Shown here piece by piece: positions 35,468 to 44,665 of a stretch of 64,000 bases of DNA. Positions within the stretch are counted from its first letter, which is position 1; each line of letters begins with the position of its first letter. The notes beneath the pieces are model-generated. The model had not been told where the DNA came from and did no database searches. It saw only the letters and a program-made list of their open reading frames with translations. Origin of the DNA: Lachnospiraceae bacterium (GTDB lineage: Bacteria; Bacillota; Clostridia; Lachnospirales; Lachnospiraceae). The DNA lies in NCBI GenBank assembly GCA_028693705.1, contig JAQUUX010000003.1, forward strand, positions 1 to 64,000, written 5' to 3'. Position numbers and translations under genes: made by a program.

Positions 35468-36624
35468 GCCTCGTCCTCCCCTGCCATACGCATGGCAGCT
35501 TCTACGATTTTCTTTCGTTCCTCATCCGGTTCTTCCTCTCTAAGCAGCCGATAAAAATCATAGAAAAGTTCCAGGGGAGATTTACTCACATCCACAACTT
35601 TGTCATGTTCTCCTTTTGTGCGGTTCAGCCCGGATTCCAGGCGAATCTGCATAGTATTAGGATACACGCTTCGCATGGTCCCCATTGGATCAATCAAAGC
35701 CATTTCATCTGTCAAAGTAGCCTCAATATAGTCTTCTCGGTCACATTCTTCCAGTACAGCCGGTGTCAGTAAATCTTCCAGTTTTCCTTTTAACCTGCGC
35801 ATCTCATGAAGCGGCTTTAATGGCACCTTCTCAACTTTCACCTTTCCTTTTTCTGAAAGTGTCACCAGATTTACACACTTCTGGTGTCCTGCCTCTGAAA
35901 AGGAATATTTTACCGGTGAACCGGCATAATAAACCGGACGTTCTCCCATTTGCTGGGGTTTATGGATATGTCCCAAGGCAACATAATCAAAGCCTTCGAA
36001 AACACCGGCATCTACATTGTCAAGGCCACCGACCTGTATTGTGGTCTCTGCATCAGATAACTCCGGTTCTCTTCCATTAGCCGTTACAAAAAAATGAGTC
36101 AGCAGCACATGACGTTTTTTGTCAGCATCCTCACCTTTTTCAGCTGTATCATTCTCCTGCGCCCAGTATGCCTGCAATAGCTTTTCTACTGCTTCCTCAC
36201 TGGTTCTGGCATCCACAACAGCCGGCTTTAAAAAGGGCATAAAAACAAAGGAAACTGTTCCGTAGGCATCGGTTAGGTCTACCTGCTTTAAAGTTCCCTC
36301 GTAAGTTCCTGCAATATAAACACCCTGTTTTTCCAGAATACGATCTGCAAAACTGACACGTTCCGCCGAATCATGATTTCCGCTGATGAGCAGTACCGGT
36401 ATCTGCAGTTCCTGCAGTTGGTTTAAAAACTCATCGAACAGTGCAACTGCCTCTGTTCCCGGAATAGAACGGTCATAAATATCCCCTGCGACTAACAGTG
36501 CGTCCACTTTTTTGTTCTCTGCAATTTCTAATATCTGATCCAATACATATCGCTGGTCGGATAACATGGAAAATTCGTTTACTGTCTTTCCCAGATGTAA
36601 ATCTGATGTGTGTAATAAAATCAT
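35464..36624 (-). CDS. sbcD: Exonuclease SbcD (Mre11-like nuclease)
   Basis: A 386-residue metallophosphatase-fold nuclease. Metal-binding motifs are HTSDLHLGKTV at the N-terminus, VAGDIYDRSIP, ISGNHDSAERV and VALGHIHKPQ. A capping domain follows after residue 280. It is translationally coupled to sbcC (four-base overlap) and to the preceding PHP gene (four-base overlap), so the three genes form one operon. Confidence 0.95.
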   Translation of the reverse strand: MILLHTSDLHLGKTVNEFSMLSDQRYVLDQILEIAENKKVDALLVAGDIYDRSIPGTEAVALFDEFLNQLQELQIPVLLISGNHDSAERVSFADRILEKQGVYIAGTYEGTLKQVDLTDAYGTVSFVFMPFLKPAVVDARTSEEAVEKLLQAYWAQENDTAEKGEDADKKRHVLLTHFFVTANGREPELSDAETTIQVGGLDNVDAGVFEGFDYVALGHIHKPQQMGERPVYYAGSPVKYSFSEAGHQKCVNLVTLSEKGKVKVEKVPLKPLHEMRRLKGKLEDLLTPAVLEECDREDYIEATLTDEMALIDPMGTMRSVYPNTMQIRLESGLNRTKGEHDKVVDVSKSPLELFYDFYRLLREEEPDEERKKIVEAAMRMAGEDEA

Positions 36625-37418
36625 ATGGTATGAAACACCGGTTTCCTTTCTGAAAATGTATTGATATGAGTAAATCCCGCTGCCTTCACAATCTCCATTC
36701 CCTCTCGGATAGGCGCTCCTACATATTGTTTTTCGTGAGCATCAGATCCAATGGTCAAAATCTCTCCACCGCACTCCTTATATAGCTTTAACAGTTCCAA
36801 GGTAGGCATTGCAAATTTCCCCGGGCGATACAGACCTGATACATTTAATTCGATTCCTTTTCCATTACTGATCAGCCGCTGGTACAGATCACGGATCTTT
36901 TCATCAAAAAGCTTCATATCCACTTTTTGCCCTCTCTGCAACATATATCGGATCGGATAAGTGATGTGTCCCATTACATCAAAGTCATATCCATCTGCAA
37001 GTTCTAACAGCCAGTCCAGATAATGGTCATAGATTTTATTACAGTCCATCTTAGCAAAATCAAAATAATAAAGATCTGCATCATTTTCTACATTATGAAC
37101 TGATCCGATCACAAAATCCAGTGGATACTCTGCCATGAATTTTTCTGCTTCTTCAGGGTTAATCTGGGGCTGTCCTACTTCTGCTCCCACCATAACCTTT
37201 AATCTGCCCCGATAAGATTCTTTTACTTCACGAAGTTCCTGATACAGGCTCTTGGCATCCAGAATACAGGTATAAGGTTTTCCGCTGTATATATCCATAT
37301 GATCCGTAATAGCAATCTCCTGCATACCCTGTGCAATTGCCTGATCACATATGGTTCTCAGTTCTTCTTTTCCGTCAAAAGAATATTTTGAATGTAAATG
37401 AAAATCAGTTAAATACAT
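36621..37418 (-). CDS. PHP-domain histidinol-phosphatase-like protein
   Basis: 265 residues of the HisJ/HisK-type PHP family. Metal-ligand motifs are FHLHSKYSFDG, ITDHMDIY, GAEVG, FVIGSVHNV, VMGHITYP and IGSDAHEKQYVG, all complete. In low-GC Gram-positives such enzymes dephosphorylate histidinol phosphate, but no his genes are nearby, and the coupling to sbcDC suggests it could serve another phosphate ester. The ATG was kept at 37418 as the only good start before the PHP motif. Confidence 0.85.
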   Translation of the reverse strand: MYLTDFHLHSKYSFDGKEELRTICDQAIAQGMQEIAITDHMDIYSGKPYTCILDAKSLYQELREVKESYRGRLKVMVGAEVGQPQINPEEAEKFMAEYPLDFVIGSVHNVENDADLYYFDFAKMDCNKIYDHYLDWLLELADGYDFDVMGHITYPIRYMLQRGQKVDMKLFDEKIRDLYQRLISNGKGIELNVSGLYRPGKFAMPTLELLKLYKECGGEILTIGSDAHEKQYVGAPIREGMEIVKAAGFTHINTFSERKPVFHTI

Positions 37419-37480
37419 GCTGCATTATCTCTTCTTCCTTTAGATTTTAGCATTTTCATTATACTATGCCATCTTTCTAT

Positions 37481-37509
37481 TTGACAATGTTTTCACACCG
37501 TGCGACAAT
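37481..37509 (+). promoter_or_regulatory. Promoter of the SGNH esterase gene
   Basis: A perfect TTGACA (37481-37486) and GACAAT (37504-37509), 17 bases apart. The GTG at 37500 lies inside it, which argues for the downstream ATG at 37563 as translation start. Confidence 0.6.
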
Positions 37510-37562
37510 TTTTAAGATCCTTTTATAAAAATTACAATACTATCCGAGAAAGAAGTTATTTC

Positions 37563-38816
37563 ATGAATTTAATACCCAAGCCTCATATACAGGCAAATAA
37601 CACTTTATTCGTAAATCAAGAAAAAGCTGTCTGGACAGCCATGTGGGGAAATGCTGTTTCCCGTCCTGATCATCTGCCCGCCGAATACGCTAAAGACATC
37701 ACACTGCGTTACCCCGTTTTTGCTCCTTTTGCAGGTACTGCACTGCGCTTTCGTTTTGACAACTACTGTGGCAGTGAACCGATTACCATTGCAGATGTTT
37801 ATGTATCTCACAAAGTAAAAGAAACGATAGAAGATACTCCCGGCACCGGATTTCGCGGCACGCTTTGCGATGCTTCTACAATAGTCCCTATTACATTTTG
37901 CGGTAAAACCAACATTACCATTGCTCCCGGTAAAAATATTCTAAGCGATGAAATTCCATTTACAGTAGTTGCAAAAGAAATGCTCACCATCAGCTTTTAT
38001 CTACCGGAGTTTACGCAGATGAATTCCTGTGTTTTCACCTCCGGCCCTTTATCCGGTGGTTTTTTCTCCAAAGGGAACCATAGTGCCGACAGGATATTCC
38101 CTGTCGAGACTGCCAGAAGCACAAACTGGATCTATTTTTTAAGTGATATTGATATATTAACCCAGCCGGAAAATCACGCGGTGATCTGTTTTGGTGATTC
38201 TATTACTGCCCAGAGCTGGCCTGATTATCTCACGCTCTTTTTAGCAGAAAATGAAAACAACCATATTTCCGTTATCCGAAAAGCTGTATGCGGCACCCGT
38301 ATCCTCAGACAATATGATTGTGTCAATTATGATTCCTACGGACTGATGGGAAAAAACCGCATGCCCCACGAATTAAATGTTACCGGCGCCACCGATATTA
38401 TTCTGCAGCATGGTATCAACGACATCATTCACCCCGTAGGGTACAAAATAAATCAGTTCCGTCCCATGAGTGATCTGCCTACTGCCAGTGAACTGGAAGA
38501 CGGCTTTGCATGGTATATCAATCAATCCAGAAATGCCGGATTACGTGTATACGGAGGCACTCTGGTACCTATCTGGAATTGGAGAACCTATGCACCTTTC
38601 CGAGAAGATCTGAAAAATGATTTTAATGATTGGATTCGAAATACGGATCTGCTAGACGATTGCATGGACTTTGATCTGGCGGTCAGAGATGATGAAAACC
38701 CTGTTGCTTTTAAAAAAGGATATGACAGCGGAGATCATTTGCATCCCAGCGAGGAGGCGTACCAGGCGATGGCAAGGTGTGTGCAGAGTAAGTTAAACTG
38801 TAGGTTAGTAACTTGA
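37563..38816 (+). CDS. SGNH/GDSL-family esterase
   Basis: A 417-residue probable carbohydrate esterase. Residues 1-180 form a beta-sandwich domain. The catalytic domain has block I VICFGDSITAQSWP (Ser213), block III ILQHGINDIIHP, and block V GDHLHPSEEAYQAM (Asp391, His394). There is no signal peptide, so it probably acts inside the cell on imported acylated sugars. This layout resembles SGNH proteins that deacetylate plant or host glycans, but the substrate is open. The last residues (LNCRLVT) and the TGA stop are encoded by the edge of repeat copy C, so the native C-terminus was probably replaced. Confidence 0.83.
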   Translation: MNLIPKPHIQANNTLFVNQEKAVWTAMWGNAVSRPDHLPAEYAKDITLRYPVFAPFAGTALRFRFDNYCGSEPITIADVYVSHKVKETIEDTPGTGFRGTLCDASTIVPITFCGKTNITIAPGKNILSDEIPFTVVAKEMLTISFYLPEFTQMNSCVFTSGPLSGGFFSKGNHSADRIFPVETARSTNWIYFLSDIDILTQPENHAVICFGDSITAQSWPDYLTLFLAENENNHISVIRKAVCGTRILRQYDCVNYDSYGLMGKNRMPHELNVTGATDIILQHGINDIIHPVGYKINQFRPMSDLPTASELEDGFAWYINQSRNAGLRVYGGTLVPIWNWRTYAPFREDLKNDFNDWIRNTDLLDDCMDFDLAVRDDENPVAFKKGYDSGDHLHPSEEAYQAMARCVQSKLNCRLVT

Positions 38817-39324
38817 AAAGAATAATTATAAAGAGACGGCAATAGTGCGGGGGTGTATCCTTCCATTGCCGCTCACACGTATAAAAGCCACTAAATCATT
38901 CCATTTAGATTGCAGCTAACTACGCTAACGGAACCAATCGCCATCCTGGCTCTGAGGTTCCTTTCAAGCCATTTATGGCTTTGGCATCCTTGCCCGGAAT
39001 AGCTGTGATAACAGTTGGAATGATTAAGTGGCTTTAATACATGTTCACAGGCAATAGAAGAATACACCCCCGCACCACTGCCTGTTCGTTACATTCGTTA
39101 TTCTTTTCAAGTTGCCAATCTACAGTTGGCCCGGTCTGTAGCCAAGGCTAAACTATTGCAACTATTCATTTGCTGTAACTGGGGTCTATGCACCACCGGG
39201 CACCACAAACTGCAGCTTAAAGAAAATAAATATTGCCGTAAAACGGGCTTGTGAGCATATGATACACGGCTGAACTGTCCCTTTACATCAATCCTTATTC
39301 CTTTAACCTGCTGTTTGTGGTGCC
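38794..39324. repeat. Modular hairpin repeat element, copy C (~531 bp, reversed)
   Basis: The gap between two convergent genes is a reverse-orientation copy: boundary TAAACTGTAGGTTA (38794-38807), module 3 (38837-39085), the ~90-nt unit (39120-39210), boundary AAACTGCAGCTTAAAG, a shortened module 2 (39215-39300) and TTAACCTGCTGTTTG (39303-39317). Module 2 has lost one hairpin arm and its centre: the sequence jumps from GCCGTAAAACG to GGGCTTGTGAGC, which in copies B and D are separated by about 115 bases, each marked by AAAACG or a close variant. The left edge supplies the stop of the SGNH gene, the right edge the stop of the MATE gene. Confidence 0.85.
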
Positions 39325-40655
39325 AGTATCTTATTGATCCGGGTCAGGAACAGCGCACTGGCGGTTACCGCTGATACAATATCAGAAATCGGTTCTGCAA
39401 AGAACACTCCGTTAACTCCCATGAAAAACGGCAGGATAAGTGCCAGTGGGATCAGCAGAATGATCTTTCTGAATACCGCAATAAACAGGGATATCTTAGC
39501 CTGTCCCAAAGATACAAAGGTGGGCTGGATACCCATCTGCAATCCGAACAGGAACATACCAAACATAAAGATCCTCATACTGTTCTTTACCAGAGCAATC
39601 AGTGCTGCATCGGTTGTAAACATAGATGCAAGCTGCCCTGCGAACAGGATACTGCCACCTGTTATGATCACGCCATAGAGAAAGCACATGCCTATCATAA
39701 CACGGTAAGTTTTCCGCACTCTTCCGTAATTATTGGCTCCATAATTAAAACTGATAATCGGCTGTACACCCTGGGTAAATCCCTGGATCGGCACGTTGAT
39801 CATCTGCATGATACTCTGCAAGATCGTAAATGCTCCAACGTAGGAATCCCCGCCATATACAGCAAATTGATGATTCATCACAATACTGATCAAGCTCTCG
39901 GTAGAGGTCATGACGAAAGGTGAAACGCCAAGTGCCAGCATTGGTTTGGCAAGAGATGACTTGTAGCGTATTTTTTTCAGTGTTAACCGCATGGCTGATT
40001 TTTTACCAGCCAGGAATGTAACTACCCAAATGGCTGAGACTGCCTGTGATATCACAGTAGCTATGGCAGCTCCTACAACACCCCATTTGAACACAAAGAT
40101 CAAAAGAGGATCTAAAATCATATTTAAAACAACACCAATGCCCACAGAGAGCATGGCTGTCATGGAGTTGCCTTCTGCAATGATATAAGGATTCAATCCC
40201 ATGTATAGCTGTACGAAAATCGTTCCAATCAGATATATGGAAATATAAATATCCGCATAGGGGAATGTAGCATCTGAAGCACCAAACATATATAAAAGTG
40301 GTCTTTTAAAGATATAAAAAACAACCATGATACCAACCGTAAACATCAGTAAAAGGAAAGTACCTACCCCCATATTATTCTCGGCTTCCTCATGATCTCC
40401 TCTTCCTAACGCAATGGCAGCAAGCGGAGCTCCGCCCGCACCTACGATTCTTGAAAATGCTGCTACAAAGGTTATGATGGGAAGTGTCAGACCAACACCG
40501 GTTAAAGCACTGGCTCCTGCACCGGGAATATGCCCGATATAGATCCTATCGATGATACTGTAGAGGATATTAATAACCTGTGCCACAATAGAAGGCAATG
40601 CCATCTGGCGCATTAATTTACTTAGTTTTTCAGTTCCTAATTTCTTGTCATCCAT
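39303..40655 (-). CDS. MATE-family efflux transporter
   Basis: A 450-residue multidrug/toxin exporter with about 12 membrane helices. MRQMALPSIVAQVINILYSI is the usual first helix, and GVGLTLPIITFVAAFSRIVG, IVMNHQFAVYGGDSYVGAFT and FNYGANNYGRVRKTYRV the repeated MatE signatures. It probably exchanges drugs for Na+ or H+. ATG 40655 was chosen over one at 40772: it is the start that aligns with the family and follows AGGG. The last residues APQTAG and the TAA are encoded by repeat copy C. It ends the peptide/hydantoin-type cluster. Confidence 0.88.
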   Translation of the reverse strand: MDDKKLGTEKLSKLMRQMALPSIVAQVINILYSIIDRIYIGHIPGAGASALTGVGLTLPIITFVAAFSRIVGAGGAPLAAIALGRGDHEEAENNMGVGTFLLLMFTVGIMVVFYIFKRPLLYMFGASDATFPYADIYISIYLIGTIFVQLYMGLNPYIIAEGNSMTAMLSVGIGVVLNMILDPLLIFVFKWGVVGAAIATVISQAVSAIWVVTFLAGKKSAMRLTLKKIRYKSSLAKPMLALGVSPFVMTSTESLISIVMNHQFAVYGGDSYVGAFTILQSIMQMINVPIQGFTQGVQPIISFNYGANNYGRVRKTYRVMIGMCFLYGVIITGGSILFAGQLASMFTTDAALIALVKNSMRIFMFGMFLFGLQMGIQPTFVSLGQAKISLFIAVFRKIILLIPLALILPFFMGVNGVFFAEPISDIVSAVTASALFLTRINKILAPQTAG

Positions 40656-40782
40656 GTAAAGATCCCTGTCTTCATCTTTTATCGTAATATTACCAGTATA
40701 ACCACAAAACAGATAGACAGCAACCTCAAATCCGCCATCTATCTGCTTTTTTAGATTAATTTTATATTCCAATTACCAGTTT

Positions 40783-42078
40783 TCAGCTTGCCAGTTCTCT
40801 CATTGCCGCTCCATATATTTTTCTGAGAAAAAGAATATCTTCCACGGGCAGGCATTCATTCTTCTGGTGTTCTGTACAGATTCTTCCCGGTAACATCGGA
40901 CCAAAAGCTACGATGCCATCCATAGCTCTGGCATAGGTTCCGCCTCCCATAATCATAGCTTTTCTGTTATCTCCGGTTGCTTCCCGATATACCTTCATCA
41001 GTTTTTGAATCACTTCTCCCTGTTCGTCCATGTAAACCGGTTTCATATGCTCTGCTACTGACACTGTTACACCATATGGCTCACACACCGTCTGGACACC
41101 TTCTAATACCTGTTCCAGCGTATCGGTAACAGGATATCTGATATCCACAGTCAAAGTTACTTTTTCTTCTCCCATGCGAAGCATTCCTGTATTAAATGTC
41201 AATTCTCCGCTTTCTGCATCCTGAAAAGCACATCCGATCCGTTCTTCATGCAGATCATATCCTATGGTGTTCTGATAAAATTCAGCAAAGTAGCTCTCCT
41301 TTGAATTTTGAGTGACGATTTGTTCCATACATCCCGATATTGCATTTTCGCCATCCTCAGGCGTGCTGCCATGGGCCGCAACTCCTGTTGTCTCAAAAAC
41401 TGTTCCATCCGTTAAAGTCACCTGACAGGAGTCAGCTACCATGTTAGGAGCTTCACCGCCTGTAGCCGACGTAAAACCGGAAGCAGATTCATCCATACTA
41501 AGTTCCAGCATGGCAATTCCCTTTTCCCCGTAAATAGCCGGAAAATCAGCATCCGGTGTAAATCCGAAGGTAGGTATTTCTTCATGTGCTTTATAATATT
41601 CCATATCTGTCCAGTCACCCTGTTCCTCTGTCTGACCGAAAATAATTCGAATACGTCTTTTCAGCTCACAGCCACTGTCCAGAATATCTTTCATGGCATA
41701 TATACAGGCCATGGCCGGCCCCTTATCATCCGTTACGCCTCTTCCATACATCTGTCCGTCTTTAATAACTGCCTGAAAAGGATCCGTATCCCAGCCGCTT
41801 CCTGCCGGAACCGTATCCAGATGTACCAGAATACCCATCAGCTCCTTGCCGGAACCAATTTCAGCATAACCGCATTCGCCATTACAATTCTTGGTACGAA
41901 AACCAAAGGAATCACATAACTGCAATACAAATTCCAAAGCCTTTGCCGGACCCTCTCCATAGGGATATGACGATTCACCTACCCTCGCAGCTTCCCCGGT
42001 TTTTGCAATACTCTTAATCGCAATTAATTTTCCCAGATCCTCCAGATATTTCTGATCAGATTGTTTGAATTGTTCCAT
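40783..42078 (-). CDS. M20-family metallopeptidase, PepV/Sapep-like
   Basis: A 431-residue zinc dipeptidase. Metal and catalytic motifs are GILVHLDTVPAG, GRGVTDDKGPAMA, FGQTEEQGDW and FTPDADFPAIYGEKG, matching the PepV/Sapep branch. These enzymes cleave dipeptides or N-acyl amino acids. It lies in the same operon as a dipeptide ABC transporter, racemases and a DUF917 protein, so it probably hydrolyses the imported compound. GGAGG precedes the ATG. Confidence 0.9.
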   Translation of the reverse strand: MEQFKQSDQKYLEDLGKLIAIKSIAKTGEAARVGESSYPYGEGPAKALEFVLQLCDSFGFRTKNCNGECGYAEIGSGKELMGILVHLDTVPAGSGWDTDPFQAVIKDGQMYGRGVTDDKGPAMACIYAMKDILDSGCELKRRIRIIFGQTEEQGDWTDMEYYKAHEEIPTFGFTPDADFPAIYGEKGIAMLELSMDESASGFTSATGGEAPNMVADSCQVTLTDGTVFETTGVAAHGSTPEDGENAISGCMEQIVTQNSKESYFAEFYQNTIGYDLHEERIGCAFQDAESGELTFNTGMLRMGEEKVTLTVDIRYPVTDTLEQVLEGVQTVCEPYGVTVSVAEHMKPVYMDEQGEVIQKLMKVYREATGDNRKAMIMGGGTYARAMDGIVAFGPMLPGRICTEHQKNECLPVEDILFLRKIYGAAMRELAS

Positions 42079-42099
42079 TTTACGCCTCCGTGCTGAAGT

Positions 42100-42786
42100 T
42101 TACATAACTTTATAACCCATGTGAACCATCTGTTCCAGAAAAACAGTAGCACAGGCCATGGGTTCAATCACTGTCATATCACATTTTCTCAACTTTAACC
42201 TGGATCGAAGTTTATCTGTCAGATAATACATACCTGTGCAGCCCAGAACCGCCACGTTAATCCGCTGTTCTTCCCACATTTTAACACAAGCATCTGTCAA
42301 GTGTTCCAGTAGCATTTCTTCCTCTGACAGCACATCCTGCACCTGCATATCCACTTTCGTGACAGCCGCCAGATGCGTTTCATAGCCGTTTAGCCTGGCT
42401 TTTCTCTCTTCGCTTAAAATACCGGCACGATCCGTGGTAATAATTCCGATTCTCTCTCCCAATCCCATTGCCATCAACATGGAGGGCTGGTAAGCTCCCA
42501 CAACCGGTATTTTCATAAATTCTCTGCATGCGTACACGCCCGGATCATCAAAGCAGTTCACGAATACACCGTCAAAGCCTTCCTGCTCAGCTTTTTTACC
42601 CAGTGGAATGACCTCTGCCCCATTTATGATACCTGTCACTTCTGATTCTACACTTGAATATCCATTTGTCAAAGACTGGATGAAAAGCTCTGTCTCCGGT
42701 CTCACAAACTGCCGCAGATAGACCAGGCACTCCTGCTCTATCTGCTCATAATCTCCCTTTACCGGAAGAATGATTTTTAATTTCAT
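42100..42786 (-). CDS. Asp/Glu/hydantoin racemase family protein
   Basis: A 228-residue racemase. The two catalytic cysteines are in VFVNCFDDPGVY and VAVLGCTGMYYL; GAYQPSMLMAMGLGERIGII is the conserved middle. The cysteine contexts (CFDDPG) match hydantoin or allantoin racemases rather than glutamate racemase. It is intact, and is a paralogue of the frameshifted racemase at 43941-44638, so it could supply the missing activity. GAGG lies six bases before its ATG. Confidence 0.85.
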   Translation of the reverse strand: MKLKIILPVKGDYEQIEQECLVYLRQFVRPETELFIQSLTNGYSSVESEVTGIINGAEVIPLGKKAEQEGFDGVFVNCFDDPGVYACREFMKIPVVGAYQPSMLMAMGLGERIGIITTDRAGILSEERKARLNGYETHLAAVTKVDMQVQDVLSEEEMLLEHLTDACVKMWEEQRINVAVLGCTGMYYLTDKLRSRLKLRKCDMTVIEPMACATVFLEQMVHMGYKVM

Positions 42787-42804
42787 AAAAAACCTCGGTT
42801 CTTC

Positions 42805-43905
42805 TTATTCACAAAAAGGACGATAATCCACATCAAAGCCAAAGAAATGAGGTCCAAATACTTCCAGTCCCTTCGGGGTAGTCCATTCTTTTGGAGATGG
42901 CAGTGCAATAACAGAAACATTGGTTCCTTTCTTTCCATAAGGATTCATCTGTGGCATTTTCTCATCTTCATTAAAGACACAGATCAGATCCGGTGCCATG
43001 CAATAATAATCTCCATCTAACCAGCTCATAATATTTTCATTCTGATACCAGATTTGTAACTCATGTCCGGTATATGCTCCGGTTCCTTTGATCACTGTGG
43101 TTCCAACTGTATAACCGTCCACGGTATCCCATTCGTTGCTTTCAATTTCACCCTGGAACATGGCCTTGCCTTTTCCGGCTTCCACAACCGCGGATACATA
43201 ATCCTTACCTGCTGCTTTATTCTCTAAAAATGCTTTACCAATCTGCTCTGCATAGCTGATTGCTCCTAAAATCAGGGCATTTTTTAATACCTTGGCTGTA
43301 TTAACATGATCGCAGACAGAGATCATATTCTGGCTCACACATGCCAGAGCACGTACCATGTCTTCTCCGCGCATATCATCGTAAACATTACTGAATACTG
43401 CACCTTCGCCAAATTTATTCATAACACTCATCGGACACATCGGTACGTTCTGTAAATAATAGGTGGAATGCTGTAAACAAGGTACACTTCTGCCAGCCGG
43501 GTCACTATCCATGATCAGCTTACCGGAAACAGCTGCACAGTAAAATGCTGTTGCGGTATTCATGCCACCCAGTTCTGTGCTGGTAACAGCCTTTAATTCT
43601 TTTCCCATATAAGTTTCCAGCTGCTTCATGCAAAGAGTATAAGGGTTCTCCTTAGCCTCCGGAAGTCTGGCATATTTTTTGATTTCTTCTTCGGTCAGAG
43701 GTGAAATCGCACCACAGCCATAAGGTGTGCCGATCAGATCGTCATCCTCTAATTCATCAAAGCTGGCTAGTTTGAACTCGCCGCCCAGAGCAAAAGCCTC
43801 ATCGATTAATGCAAAGCCTTCTTCCAGCGTACCACCGCCGCCGGTTCCTAAAATGGCACAGCCATATAAAATATTTGTTAAGTCTTCTCTTGATAAAATA
43901 CGCAT
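42805..43905 (-). CDS. DUF917-family protein
   Basis: A 366-residue protein of the DUF917 group. Diagnostic parts are YGCAILGTGGGGTLEEGFAL at the N-terminus, GTPYGCGAISPL and TSTELGGMNTATAFYCAAVS. DUF917 genes are often next to hydantoin racemases and hydantoinase-like genes, but no activity has been firmly shown to my knowledge. Here it sits between two such racemases, downstream of a dipeptide-type importer. ATG 43905 follows GAAGGAGA; a longer TTG start overlaps that site. Confidence 0.85.
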   Translation of the reverse strand: MRILSREDLTNILYGCAILGTGGGGTLEEGFALIDEAFALGGEFKLASFDELEDDDLIGTPYGCGAISPLTEEEIKKYARLPEAKENPYTLCMKQLETYMGKELKAVTSTELGGMNTATAFYCAAVSGKLIMDSDPAGRSVPCLQHSTYYLQNVPMCPMSVMNKFGEGAVFSNVYDDMRGEDMVRALACVSQNMISVCDHVNTAKVLKNALILGAISYAEQIGKAFLENKAAGKDYVSAVVEAGKGKAMFQGEIESNEWDTVDGYTVGTTVIKGTGAYTGHELQIWYQNENIMSWLDGDYYCMAPDLICVFNEDEKMPQMNPYGKKGTNVSVIALPSPKEWTTPKGLEVFGPHFFGFDVDYRPFCE

Positions 43906-43940
43906 TAGATTTCTCCTTCTCAACTTACTTCTCTTTTTTC

Positions 43941-44638
43941 TTATTTATGTTTTCCGTAGGTCTCCCTGCTGTGGGTCAGCCCCATCTTAACCTGCAACTC
44001 CAATAACATCAGCGCAGTCTGGGCTGCCTCCAAAACCGGCACATCATATCCCTTTGCCAGTAGCTGTTCTTTTACCCGTTCTGCCACTTCGATCATAGCC
44101 GTACAGCCTAATACAATTGCCTGGGCATGTTTTTCCTCTATTTTCCGGATGCTTTTCTCAACCAGGGCATCCACCAGCCTGTCATGATCTGTTAATTCCA
44201 TAACCGGCATACTTACATAACTTACATCCACAATACGTCCGTCTAAATGAGCTCCGGACACATGATGTTCGATCATCGGTACCACATTTTTAACAACAGT
44301 AACAATGGCTATTTTATCTGCTAACCCAAGTGCCAAATGTACTGCCGGCTCAAAGCCGCCATATACAGGTATATCTACAGCCTCTCTTGCAGCTCTTACT
44401 CCGGGATCACCAAAACAGTCAAGGAAATACCATCAAAACCATCTTTTTCTGCCTGGATGCATTCTGCAATAACCGGTGCCTGGGAAAGTGCCTCATCATA
44501 TTCTGATTCAATGGTCTGGGGACCATTTTTAATCTGTCTGGATTCTAATACCGTATCTTTTCCCAGATATTTGCCAATATAAGCCTCTTCCTCTTTTGTC
44601 GTGGCATAGAGTACCGGGTCTAAATTCAATAATCGCAT
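43941..44638 (-). pseudogene. Frameshifted Asp/Glu/hydantoin racemase
   Basis: Two adjacent open frames encode the halves of one racemase. Residues from 44638 to about 44420 (MRLLNLDPVLYATTKEEEA up to DGFDGIS) are in one frame; from there the frame +1 continues as LDCFGDPGVRAAREAV and on through IVLGCTAMIEVAE to 43941. A single missing base near 44418-44424 (TTGACTGTTTT where TTGGACTGTTTT restores the frame) breaks it, and the first frame ends at a TAA soon after. Both catalytic cysteines survive in the split halves. It is either a recent mutation or a sequencing error. An intact paralogue lies two genes downstream. Confidence 0.85.
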
Positions 44639-44665
44639 GTTTTACTCCATTCCCAACGGTTGTTG

